In this document: positions 1 to 6,747 of the stretch, one piece after another
Numbering within the stretch: the stretch's first letter is position 1
How the letters are laid out: every line of letters begins with the position of its first letter
NCBI GenBank assembly: GCA_002293425.1
Contig: DBDE01000037.1
Location: 1-7,809, forward strand
Length of the DNA stretch: 7,809 nt
Direction of reading: 5' to 3'
From: Alistipes sp. UBA940
GTDB lineage: Bacteria; Bacteroidota; Bacteroidia; Bacteroidales; Rikenellaceae
Notes under the pieces: generated by a model
Told to the model about the DNA's origin: nothing
The model's database searches: none
What the model saw: the letters and a program-made list of their open reading frames with translations, nothing else
Position numbers and translations under genes: made by a program

Positions 1-3
1 GTT

Positions 4-24
4 AATCGCTAATCGCTAATCGCT
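4..24. repeat. Three tandem copies of a 7-base repeat
   Basis: The heptamer AATCGCT occurs three times in direct succession (4-10, 11-17, 18-24) just before the terminator hairpin. The array may extend left of the window. It lies downstream of the minus-strand lipoprotein gene and outside any open frame I can support. It may be a slippage-prone short tandem repeat; no function can be assigned. Confidence 0.7.
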
Positions 25-54
25 AAAAAAAGCCCTCCGAAGAGGGCTTTTTTT
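25..54 (-). terminator. Strong intrinsic terminator, possibly bidirectional
   Basis: Bases 25-37 pair perfectly with 42-54, giving a 13-pair stem of which six pairs (GCCCTC/GAGGGC) are GC-rich and the outer seven are A-T. Read on the minus strand the loop is C(UUCG)G, a very stable tetraloop, and the stem ends in seven T. Read on the plus strand there is also a run of seven T, so it could stop transcription both ways. The minus-strand lipoprotein gene is the obvious client: its TAA stop at 53-55 overlaps the foot of the stem by two bases. Confidence 0.93.
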
Positions 55-970
55 AATAAGGTGACGTGGCGTCTATATAATCGTCCACATTATCCTTGTC
101 AATTACCGTTGCAGGCATCTCGATAATCTCGCGAACATAATCGTCGCCATCAACTATCTCGGCCGCAACATGCACCGCCTCAACCACCATCGAAGGCGAA
201 TAAAGCGTCGTGGCCAACTCCGGCACCTCGCTCTGTTTAATCGCGGCAAAAAACGCCTGCGAACCCGCGCAACCCACAACAACCTTAATATCGTCACGCC
301 CAGCCTGCTCTATCGCATCCAGCACACCCAACGCAATCTCGTCGTCCTGAGCATAAAACGCATCCACATTCGGATGGCTCGCAAAAACCTCCTCGGCGGC
401 AACTTTGCCCGCCGCACGGGTGTACGTTGCGCACTCCTTATCCACAACGGCAATATCGCCGATCTTCGACTTGAAGCCCGCCACACGCGGATCGCTCGCC
501 GCCTCATCCTGAGCCACATTGAAAATCGCAACAAGCGACGCATCGCTCGCAGCAACATACTCGCCCGCATTCTCACCAACCTCGGTATTATTCACTCGAA
601 CCAAAGCCGCATAATTCGCAACACCCGCGTTATCCTCGACAAACACCAACCGGACCCCCGCTTCGAGAGCAGGTGTGAAAGCGTCCAAATCGGTCCCCTC
701 GGGAGTAACTATCATCACCTTAACCCCACGTTCGATTGCATCCAGCACCTGGGCGGCCTGCTCAGCGGCGTTGTCGGCGGCATAAACCTTATATTTCAAG
801 CGGGTTTCGTCCAATGCGCGCTTGGCATAGACGGTCATTGCGGTGCGGAAATCATTGGTCTGAGAGCACATCAGCAAAGCCACTTCGGGCTTGTCGTTCT
901 TTTTGCTATCTCTCTCGCATCCGGCCAGCAGACAACAGACGGCAATGAGAGCATAAAAAATCTTCTTCAT
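53..970 (-). CDS. Orphan periplasmic sugar-binding-protein-like lipoprotein
   Basis: This 305-residue protein looks like a type I periplasmic binding protein of the ribose/galactose-binding group (Peripla_BP_4 type), which captures small ligands and hands them to an ABC importer or sensor. The N-terminus is a lipoprotein signal with lipobox LLAGC, so Cys18 should be lipidated. Family landmarks are the first strand with NDF at 39-41, VGENAGEYVA at 131-140, AQDDEIALG at 207-215 followed by a helix and DIKVVVG at 227-233, and the C-terminal helix near 262-274. Length is normal for the family. No permease or ATPase gene is visible, the neighbour is divergent and a terminator follows at once, so it is probably transcribed alone. 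Several ligand positions differ from E. coli RbsB by eye alignment, so the ligand is unknown. The start at 970 is chosen because it gives a complete signal peptide. Confidence 0.88.
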   Translation of the reverse strand: MKKIFYALIAVCCLLAGCERDSKKNDKPEVALLMCSQTNDFRTAMTVYAKRALDETRLKYKVYAADNAAEQAAQVLDAIERGVKVMIVTPEGTDLDAFTPALEAGVRLVFVEDNAGVANYAALVRVNNTEVGENAGEYVAASDASLVAIFNVAQDEAASDPRVAGFKSKIGDIAVVDKECATYTRAAGKVAAEEVFASHPNVDAFYAQDDEIALGVLDAIEQAGRDDIKVVVGCAGSQAFFAAIKQSEVPELATTLYSPSMVVEAVHVAAEIVDGDDYVREIIEMPATVIDKDNVDDYIDATSPY

Positions 971-1004
971 ATCTTCGAGTGTTTCATTTTAATTAAACAG
1001 GACA

Positions 1005-1012
1005 CAAAGATA
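1005..1012 (-). promoter_or_regulatory. Bacteroidetes -7 promoter element for the binding lipoprotein
   Basis: On the minus strand these bases read TATCTTTG, a full match to the Bacteroidetes -7 consensus TAnnTTTG. Transcription would begin around 997-1002, giving a leader of roughly 30 bases before the ATG at 970. An upstream TTTTTG lies 11 bases away, closer than the usual 17-23 for the -33 element, so that half is not convincing. Confidence 0.6.
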
Positions 1013-1034
1013 GCGAAATTTGACAAAAAGTTAC

Positions 1035-1042
1035 TATTTTTG
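1035..1042 (+). promoter_or_regulatory. Bacteroidetes -7 promoter element for the phosphate transporter operon
   Basis: The bases TATTTTTG match the Bacteroidetes -7 consensus TAnnTTTG. A TTTG at 1019-1022 is the only -33-like candidate, but its 12-base gap is shorter than normal. Only eight bases separate this element from the ATG at 1051, so transcription would start almost at the start codon and the mRNA would be leaderless or nearly so. No Shine-Dalgarno sequence is present there. Confidence 0.55.
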
Positions 1043-1050
1043 TATCCTAT

Positions 1051-3270
1051 ATGGAAATAATATACACTGTCGTTCTTGTTATTCTGGCCGTGACGGCCGT
1101 TTCGGGGCTGTTCGTCGGAGTGACGAACGATGCCGTCAACTTCCTCAACTCTGCCATCGGAAGCAAGGCGGCTCCAATGCGCATCATTCTGGCGGTGGCC
1201 TCCATCGGCATTTTAGTTGGTACGCTCACATCGAGCGGAATGATGGAGGTGGCGCGAACGGGGATGTTCAACCCCGAGCTGTTCAACTTCCACGAGGTGA
1301 TGATGCTCTATCTGGCCGTGATGCTGGGCAACATAGTGCTGTTGGATGTTTACAACTCGCTGGGGCTTCCCACCTCGACCACCGTCTCGTTGATCTTTGC
1401 GCTCCTGGGAGCGGCCATTGCGGTTTCGGTCTTTAAGATCGCCGAAGATCCGGCAATCGCCATCGACAGCCTCGGCCAATTTATCAATGCCGCAAAGGCG
1501 ATGGGGATCGTGTCGGGTATCTTGCTCTCGGTGGCCATCGCTATCGTGGTGGGTACGGTGGTGATGTATGTTTCGAGGCTGATTTTTTCGTTTCGTTACA
1601 ACAAGATATTCCGGCGTTGGGGCGCGGTCTGGTGCGGCCTGACGACGACGTTCATATTGTACTTCGTCCTCATCAAAGGGCTGAAAGCTCCGTTGAGCGG
1701 GACGGAGTTTATGGCATTCGTGGCCGACCATCGGCTTCTGGTTTTGGGACTGCTTTGGGTGGGATCTGCCGTTGTGATGTTCGGCCTGCAAATGTTGAAG
1801 GTCAATATTTTGAAGACCACCATCCTCATCGGCACCTTCTCGCTGGCGTTGGCCTTTGCGGGAAACGACCTGGTGAACTTCATCGGGGTGCCCATTGCCG
1901 GCTTCGATTCGTATAAGATGGCGGCCCAGAGCGGCGATATGGCGATGATGATGGGCGGACTTAGGGACAGCGTTCCGGCCAACTTCGGGTTGCTGATACT
2001 GGCCGGAGGGATAATGATCGTCACGCTGTGGACATCCAAAAAGGCGATGCACGTGACGGAGACCGAAATTAAGCTCGCCTCGCAAAATGAAGGCGAGGAG
2101 AAGTATGGCTCGACGGTCTTTTCGCGGGCTATCGTCAGGGCGGCAGTCAATATGAATAGCAGCTATAAGAGGTCTGTGCCGCTTAGGGTTCAGGAGTGGA
2201 TCAATAGCCGTTTCGAGCAGCTGGGGGGCGAAGAGAAGGGGCAGGTTCATTACGATTTGATAAGGGCCAGCGTAAATCTCACCTGCTCGTCGCTGTTGAT
2301 AGCTTTCGGTACTTCGCTCGGGTTGCCGCTTTCGACCACCTATGTGACTTTTATGGTGGCGATGGGTTCGTCGCTGGCCGACAGGGCCTGGGGCAGGGAG
2401 AGTGCCGTTTATCGCATTTCGGGGGTGATGACGGTGATCGCGGGATGGTTTGTGACGGGGCTGGGCGCTTTTGTCATTTCGTTTGCCATTGCGCTGGGGT
2501 TGATGTATGGCGGGGCGTGGGCTGTGGGCGTGTTGTCTTTCGGGGCCCTGTTCCTGTTGGTGCGGAGCAATCTGAGGGCGAAAAAGAAGAATCTGGAAAC
2601 CCAGAGCGGCGAGGATAGCTGGCTCGATTCGAGTGCCGCTTCGCACGAAATTTTGCAACAGTGCGGCGAGGAAGTGAGAAGCGTTATGGAGCGGGTGACA
2701 AGCATCTACAATCGCACTATGGTTGCAGTGATGAAAGAGAACCGCAAAGCGTTAAGGGATCTGGTGAAAGAGAGCAACGAGCTTTTTTATCAATCCCGCG
2801 ACAGAAAATACGAAATGGTGCCCGTTCTCAACAAGTTGCAGGGGCGCGACATCGAAACGGTGCACTATTATGTTCAGGTGGTGGACTACCTGAGCGAAGT
2901 GACCAAGGCGTTGGTTCACATCACCCGTCCGTGCTTCGACCACATCGACAACAACCACGAAGGATTTTCGAAAGATCAGGTGAAAGACCTGGTGATGGTG
3001 AACGACAATGTGAAAAGTGTGTACGGCGAGATCAACAAGATGCTCGAAACCAACGACTTTTCGGAGATGGAGCGCGTGATGCAAATGCGCGACCGGTTGA
3101 TGGAGATGATAAGCGAGGTGATAAAAAACCAACTGCGCCGCATTCAGGGCGAAAGCGGCAGCACGAAGACCAGCGTGCTGTATCTCGGCATTTTGAATGA
3201 AACCAAGACAATGGTGCTCCAGAGTCGGAATTTGTTGAAGAGTCAGAAATATTTTGTTGCGTCGGTATGA
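1051..3270 (+). CDS. PiT-family inorganic phosphate transporter with C-terminal PhoU-like domain
   Basis: This 739-residue inner-membrane protein belongs to the PiT/PHO4 family, which imports phosphate (usually as a metal-phosphate complex or by ion symport). The family's two inverted signature repeats are visible: TNDAVNFLNSAIGSKAAP at 25-42 and GNDLVNFIGVPIAG at 271-284. The paired motif LPTSTT (106-111) and LPLSTTYVTFMVAMGSS (425-441) is also present. Many hydrophobic segments fill residues 1-325 and 405-505, with a hydrophilic loop at about 330-400. From about 530 to 735 the protein is helical and charged and resembles the PhoU/DUF47 group, normally a separate regulator. Bacteroidetes PiT proteins of about 740 residues with this tail are common, so the fusion is probably ancestral. 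The start at 1051 places the first signature correctly. The gene ends in an ATGA overlap with the next gene. Confidence 0.95.
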   Translation: MEIIYTVVLVILAVTAVSGLFVGVTNDAVNFLNSAIGSKAAPMRIILAVASIGILVGTLTSSGMMEVARTGMFNPELFNFHEVMMLYLAVMLGNIVLLDVYNSLGLPTSTTVSLIFALLGAAIAVSVFKIAEDPAIAIDSLGQFINAAKAMGIVSGILLSVAIAIVVGTVVMYVSRLIFSFRYNKIFRRWGAVWCGLTTTFILYFVLIKGLKAPLSGTEFMAFVADHRLLVLGLLWVGSAVVMFGLQMLKVNILKTTILIGTFSLALAFAGNDLVNFIGVPIAGFDSYKMAAQSGDMAMMMGGLRDSVPANFGLLILAGGIMIVTLWTSKKAMHVTETEIKLASQNEGEEKYGSTVFSRAIVRAAVNMNSSYKRSVPLRVQEWINSRFEQLGGEEKGQVHYDLIRASVNLTCSSLLIAFGTSLGLPLSTTYVTFMVAMGSSLADRAWGRESAVYRISGVMTVIAGWFVTGLGAFVISFAIALGLMYGGAWAVGVLSFGALFLLVRSNLRAKKKNLETQSGEDSWLDSSAASHEILQQCGEEVRSVMERVTSIYNRTMVAVMKENRKALRDLVKESNELFYQSRDRKYEMVPVLNKLQGRDIETVHYYVQVVDYLSEVTKALVHITRPCFDHIDNNHEGFSKDQVKDLVMVNDNVKSVYGEINKMLETNDFSEMERVMQMRDRLMEMISEVIKNQLRRIQGESGSTKTSVLYLGILNETKTMVLQSRNLLKSQKYFVASV

Positions 3271-3917
3271 AACGGTTGATGTTTTTGTTTTGTTTGGCTG
3301 TTGCGGCGTGCAGTCCGGTTAACGACGACACCGTCAACCGCGCCAAGGACAGCATAGAGCGCGATCTGAAAGGCAACGGCATCTATGAACGCGGAAATTT
3401 GCCGGAAGACCTGGACAGCGACCAACTGAAAGGCTATTTCGATATTGTCCGCGGGGCGTACCGCTATGTGGTCAACGAAGATCGGGACGGCAGGGGCGAA
3501 CTTCCGATCGTCGAGGACGATTCGGTTATCGAGGTTTTTTTCGATGCGCGGATATACAAGAGCAATTTCGAGAGTTCAACGACTTTTTATACCAACATCG
3601 AGGCACGTTTAGCGGCCTTGGCGGGCGGTAATCCTGAGTTCGATCCGAGCGCGTGGCCAACTTTACCATTGAGGATCGCTTTGCCCGACGATAGCAACAT
3701 ACTAAAATCGGTGCAACGTGCGTTAGTGGGGTGTCGCGCCGCCAGCGAGCGGATAATTGTCGACGACGAGGGCAACCAAACCAACGAAAAGTTGGCCGGC
3801 GATGTGGTGAGAGTATATCTAACACCTGATATCGGCTTCGGCGACACGCGAGTGAACAACGTTCCCGCCGGTAGCACGCTGGTGTTCGAAGTGACGGAGA
3901 TAAAAGTGGTGGAATAA
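3267..3917 (+). CDS. Small lipoprotein with a divergent FKBP-like domain
   Basis: The 216-residue product begins with a signal peptide ending in VAAC, so Cys15 should carry the lipid anchor. Acidic residues follow soon after (NDD at 19-21), which in Bacteroidetes can favour surface export, though the match to known export signals is loose. Residues 85-215 look like an FKBP-type prolyl isomerase fold: a first strand VFFDARIYKSNFESS (90-104) and a typical end, LTPDIGFGD (185-193) followed by PAGSTLVFEVTEI (200-212). By eye F92, F101, E102, F191 and F207 fall where FKBP12 has Y26, F36, D37, Y82 and F99. The key Asp and Tyr are thus replaced by similar residues, and activity is uncertain. Its ATG shares four bases with the transporter's TGA, suggesting translational coupling. 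Confidence 0.82.
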   Translation: MKRLMFLFCLAVAACSPVNDDTVNRAKDSIERDLKGNGIYERGNLPEDLDSDQLKGYFDIVRGAYRYVVNEDRDGRGELPIVEDDSVIEVFFDARIYKSNFESSTTFYTNIEARLAALAGGNPEFDPSAWPTLPLRIALPDDSNILKSVQRALVGCRAASERIIVDDEGNQTNEKLAGDVVRVYLTPDIGFGDTRVNNVPAGSTLVFEVTEIKVVE

Positions 3918-3932
3918 ATTAAGAGACAACTT

Positions 3933-5633
3933 ATGATGTATATCAAAAACCTTATACGGACTGCGGCGCGGGTTGCGTTTTTCGTCTTTCATCTTTCATT
4001 TTTCATTCTTCTGTCGAGCTGTGCGAAGACAGAAGGTGAAGATACGACGAAGCTGGAGAAGCTGGCATTCGATGCGTGGATGCAGAAGTACGTCATCGAC
4101 CGCGGGGTGGAGGCAGTGGAGCAACAGAGCGGAATTTATGTCGAATTTGTGGAAGATGGCAATCAGCAGGCCCTCTCGGCGAGGGATACGCTGGTGTGGA
4201 TGAGGATGAATTACACCTCCACCGACATCGAAGGCAACGTCTTTGCGACGCGCGACTCTGTGGAGGCGTTGCGGCAGAGAAGTTTCACCCCCTTTACCCA
4301 TTACGATCCGGAGTACGTTTATGTCGGTCGGTCGCCTTATGGAATGATCCGCGGACGGCATTGGGCATTGCAAAACAACCTTGTGAAGCCCGACGGATCG
4401 ACTATGAAGATCGGGGCAGGCAGCCACGTGCGGCTCTATGTTCCTTCGTATCTGGCATACGGCTCGTCGGGATACAGCAACGACCAGGGCTATGGCGGAC
4501 AGTTCGAGCTGGACGGAACGAAGATCATTATCGAGGACTTAAAGATCGAAAGCGTCGTACGCAATCCGTTGAGTCGGGAGGAGGAGGCGGTGGTCGATTT
4601 CGCCAAGGTGCGCTGGGGGTTGAGCGATCGCGACACGATTGCCACCTGCTTTTTTGTGGACACGCTGAATTTCAGGCCGCGACCCTCGTTGCTGGCCACT
4701 TTCCCAAATAAGCCGTACGAGCGGCGCGACTCGCTGGGTGTCGACTCGACGGCGCGAATATGGTTTGTGGGGCGGTTTCTGGACGGATTTATTTTCGACA
4801 CCAACATTGAAAGTGTTTACAACGAGTTCTATGGTCGCAGGGCCGACTATTACAACGGAACAGATAAGGAGTTCGAGGCGTTGACCTATAAACCGGCCAA
4901 CGACCGCTCGAAGTTCATCGCGGCATTCTACAACGCCATTCCGGCGTTGCGCAAAGGGCAATGGAGCAGAATTGTCTTCACCTCGGCGTACGGTTACGGC
5001 GCGACGGGAATGTCGCGGTCGTTGCAAGCCCAGCAGGAGTACTATCAGGCCTATTCCGACTATTATATGCAAGCCAGTATGATGAACAATATGTACGGCG
5101 GCGGATACTATAACAACTATTATAACAACGGTTATTATGGCGGAATGGGGGGATATTATAATTACAGCCCATCGTACTCCACCGAGGAGGAGACCGAGCA
5201 AACCATCGTGACCGAAATTCAGCCCTACACCCCCCTCATATTCGAAATCTATATCGAGGCGGACGAGGTGGAGTACGAACCCGAACAGATTGTGGGCCAA
5301 TGGCGGCTGACAAATCGAGAAAGTAGTTTGACAGGGGACGATTTCTATGCCTCGACATACACATTCAACACCGACAGAACGGGCTTCGAGAGCATCGGTG
5401 AGCGTATCGACCGGACATTCGAGTGGACTTTGGAAGGGAACAGCCTGTCGCTGGTCAACATCAACTATGTCAACCCCGAAGGAATAACAATTATGCGGCG
5501 GCTCTACAAGAGCACGCCGTGGAGCATCCGATTGACCGACGATGATAAAAGTCTGGTTGCCGATTACTCCATCGTCTGGGACGACACCCCACACGAAACA
5601 ATCTACCGAACCGACTCGTTCACGAAAGAATAG
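3933..5633 (+). CDS. Lipoprotein with two FKBP-like domains and a lipocalin-like tail
   Basis: The 566-residue product has a long hydrophobic signal segment ending in LLSSC, so Cys30 should be lipidated. Three domains can be read. FKBP-like domain 1 (about 62-208) ends in VPSYLAYGSSGYS and the strand TKIIIEDLKIESV. FKBP-like domain 2 (about 272-445) has ARIWFVGRFLDGFIFDT (274-290), SAYGYGATG (351-359) and PYTPLIFEIYI (431-441). A lipocalin-like domain (about 451-566) opens with IVGQWRLT and alternates short beta strands. By eye, domain 2 keeps aromatic and acidic pocket positions (F278, F288, D289, F332, Y353, F437) and could be active. Domain 1 has Ala105 where catalytic FKBPs have Asp, so it is probably structural. 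A Tyr/Asn/Gly-rich insert splits domain 2. The gene follows the smaller FKBP-like lipoprotein by 15 bases. Two ATGs stand in tandem at 3933 and 3936; either could be the start. Confidence 0.82.
   Translation: MMYIKNLIRTAARVAFFVFHLSFFILLSSCAKTEGEDTTKLEKLAFDAWMQKYVIDRGVEAVEQQSGIYVEFVEDGNQQALSARDTLVWMRMNYTSTDIEGNVFATRDSVEALRQRSFTPFTHYDPEYVYVGRSPYGMIRGRHWALQNNLVKPDGSTMKIGAGSHVRLYVPSYLAYGSSGYSNDQGYGGQFELDGTKIIIEDLKIESVVRNPLSREEEAVVDFAKVRWGLSDRDTIATCFFVDTLNFRPRPSLLATFPNKPYERRDSLGVDSTARIWFVGRFLDGFIFDTNIESVYNEFYGRRADYYNGTDKEFEALTYKPANDRSKFIAAFYNAIPALRKGQWSRIVFTSAYGYGATGMSRSLQAQQEYYQAYSDYYMQASMMNNMYGGGYYNNYYNNGYYGGMGGYYNYSPSYSTEEETEQTIVTEIQPYTPLIFEIYIEADEVEYEPEQIVGQWRLTNRESSLTGDDFYASTYTFNTDRTGFESIGERIDRTFEWTLEGNSLSLVNINYVNPEGITIMRRLYKSTPWSIRLTDDDKSLVADYSIVWDDTPHETIYRTDSFTKE
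5019..5180 (+). other. Tyr/Asn/Gly/Met-rich low-complexity insert inside FKBP-like domain 2
   Basis: These bases encode residues 363-416 of the large lipoprotein, a stretch dominated by Tyr, Asn, Gly, Gln, Met and Ser with almost no charged residues until the acidic EEETE that follows. It sits between the AYG motif and the last FKBP strand, the place of the 80s loop that borders the active site in FKBP12. At the DNA level there is an imperfect 12-base duplication, TACTATAACAAC at 5106-5117 and TATTATAACAAC at 5118-5129, suggesting the insert grew by local duplication. Confidence 0.75.
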
Positions 5634-6747
5634 ACGCCGCTATCGCGCCCGAACCCAACAGTTCGTCGCCATCGTACCAAGCCGCAAACTGTCCGGGGGT
5701 CACGCCACGTTGCGGCTCGTCGAAATCCACAACAATTCCACCACCCGCAACACACCGAACCGTCGCCCATTGCAACGGCTGGCGATAGCGGATCCTCACC
5801 TCGAACCGCGCACTCCCACCCTCACTCAAAGCACGATCGGGCCGCACCCAATGAACATCGTCGGCATCGACACTCAACGAATTACGATACAGACCCGGAT
5901 GACTATCCCCCTGGCCGACATAAACGATATTACGCTCGACATCAGTGCCGATAACGAACAGCGGCTCGGCCTTACCCCCCACCCCGAGCCCCTTGCGCTG
6001 GCCTATCGTGTAGAAATGTGCTCCGTCGTGTTCGCCAACCTTCACGCCTGCCTTCGGGTTTTTGCGAAATTCGTCAGCGGCCACCTCAATTATATCCCCC
6101 CTTCTGGCCGCAAGTTTCTGCTGCAAAAAGGTGGGCAGGTCGACCTTGCCGACAAAACATATCCCCTGGCTGTCCTTGCGCTTAGCGGTGGCAAGCCGCT
6201 GCTCTTCGGCAATTCGGCGCACCTCGCTCTTCAGCATCCCCCCGATAGGAAACATCGCCCTGCTCAACTGTGCCTGCGACAACTGACACAGGAAATAGCT
6301 CTGGTCCTTACTCCCGTCCACTCCCGCCAACAAGCGATAAAACCCCTCCTCAGAGTGCTCCACCCTGCAATAATGTCCCGTCGCAACATAGTCCGCTCCC
6401 AGCTTCAAAGCCTCCTGCAAAAACACATCGAACTTGATCTCGCGATTGCACAACACGTCGGGATTAGGCGTGCGGCCCTTCGAATACTCGTCAAACATAT
6501 AATCGACCACCCTCGCGCGATACTGCTCCGACAAATCGACCCAATGAAACGGAATATCGAGCTTCTTAGCCACCAACTCCGCAAAAAGCTGATCATCCTC
6601 CCACGGACAATCGCCACTCAGGGTGCCCGTCGTGTCGTGCCAATTGCGCATAAACAAGCCAATCACCTCGTACCCCTGCTGCTGGAGCAAATACGCGGCA
6701 ACCGACGAGTCCACCCCGCCCGACAACCCTACGACAACCTTTTTCAT
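5620..6747 (-). CDS. mnmA: tRNA-specific 2-thiouridylase MnmA
   Basis: MnmA transfers sulfur to C2 of wobble uridine 34 in tRNAs for Lys, Glu and Gln, using ATP to activate the base; it works in the cytoplasm. The 375-residue product has the N-terminal PP-loop GLSGGVDSS (7-15), then GRTPNPDVLCNREIKF (91-106) with catalytic Cys100, and KDSQGICFVG (191-200) with the second catalytic Cys197. FYTIGQRKGLGVGG (245-258) and the C-terminal beta domain with GVTPGQFAAWYDGDELLGSGAI complete the family pattern. Length fits the family (about 360-380). The start at 6747 is preferred over a longer in-frame ATG at 6864, because MKKVVVGLSGG is the usual N-terminus and it overlaps the rimM stop as ATGA, suggesting coupled translation. 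The 3' end runs 14 bases into the convergent lipoprotein gene, with no terminator hairpin between them. Confidence 0.97.
   Translation of the reverse strand: MKKVVVGLSGGVDSSVAAYLLQQQGYEVIGLFMRNWHDTTGTLSGDCPWEDDQLFAELVAKKLDIPFHWVDLSEQYRARVVDYMFDEYSKGRTPNPDVLCNREIKFDVFLQEALKLGADYVATGHYCRVEHSEEGFYRLLAGVDGSKDQSYFLCQLSQAQLSRAMFPIGGMLKSEVRRIAEEQRLATAKRKDSQGICFVGKVDLPTFLQQKLAARRGDIIEVAADEFRKNPKAGVKVGEHDGAHFYTIGQRKGLGVGGKAEPLFVIGTDVERNIVYVGQGDSHPGLYRNSLSVDADDVHWVRPDRALSEGGSARFEVRIRYRQPLQWATVRCVAGGGIVVDFDEPQRGVTPGQFAAWYDGDELLGSGAIAASILS

Noticed and set aside
170..1060. A 296-codon plus-strand open frame opposite the binding lipoprotein, overlapping the transporter start
   Set aside because: Its translation is rich in Arg, His and Ile with no recognisable motif, and the minus-strand frame has a lipobox and a clear family fold. 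It is a shadow of that gene.
1213..2658. A 481-codon minus-strand open frame opposite the phosphate transporter
   Set aside because: The translation is rich in His, Arg, Gln and Pro and lacks any domain pattern. It is the antisense of a well-supported membrane transporter with a GC-rich codon bias.
5106..5160. A possible CRISPR-like or satellite repeat in the AT-rich TATAACAAC stretch
   Set aside because: The units are short, imperfect and in frame within the lipoprotein gene, encoding Tyr/Asn/Gly residues, with no spacer-repeat pattern.
4539..5594. A 351-codon minus-strand open frame opposite the large lipoprotein
   Set aside because: Apparent hydrophobic runs of Val and Ile mirror the Tyr/Asn codons of the low-complexity insert on the other strand. 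No start context or family match supports it.
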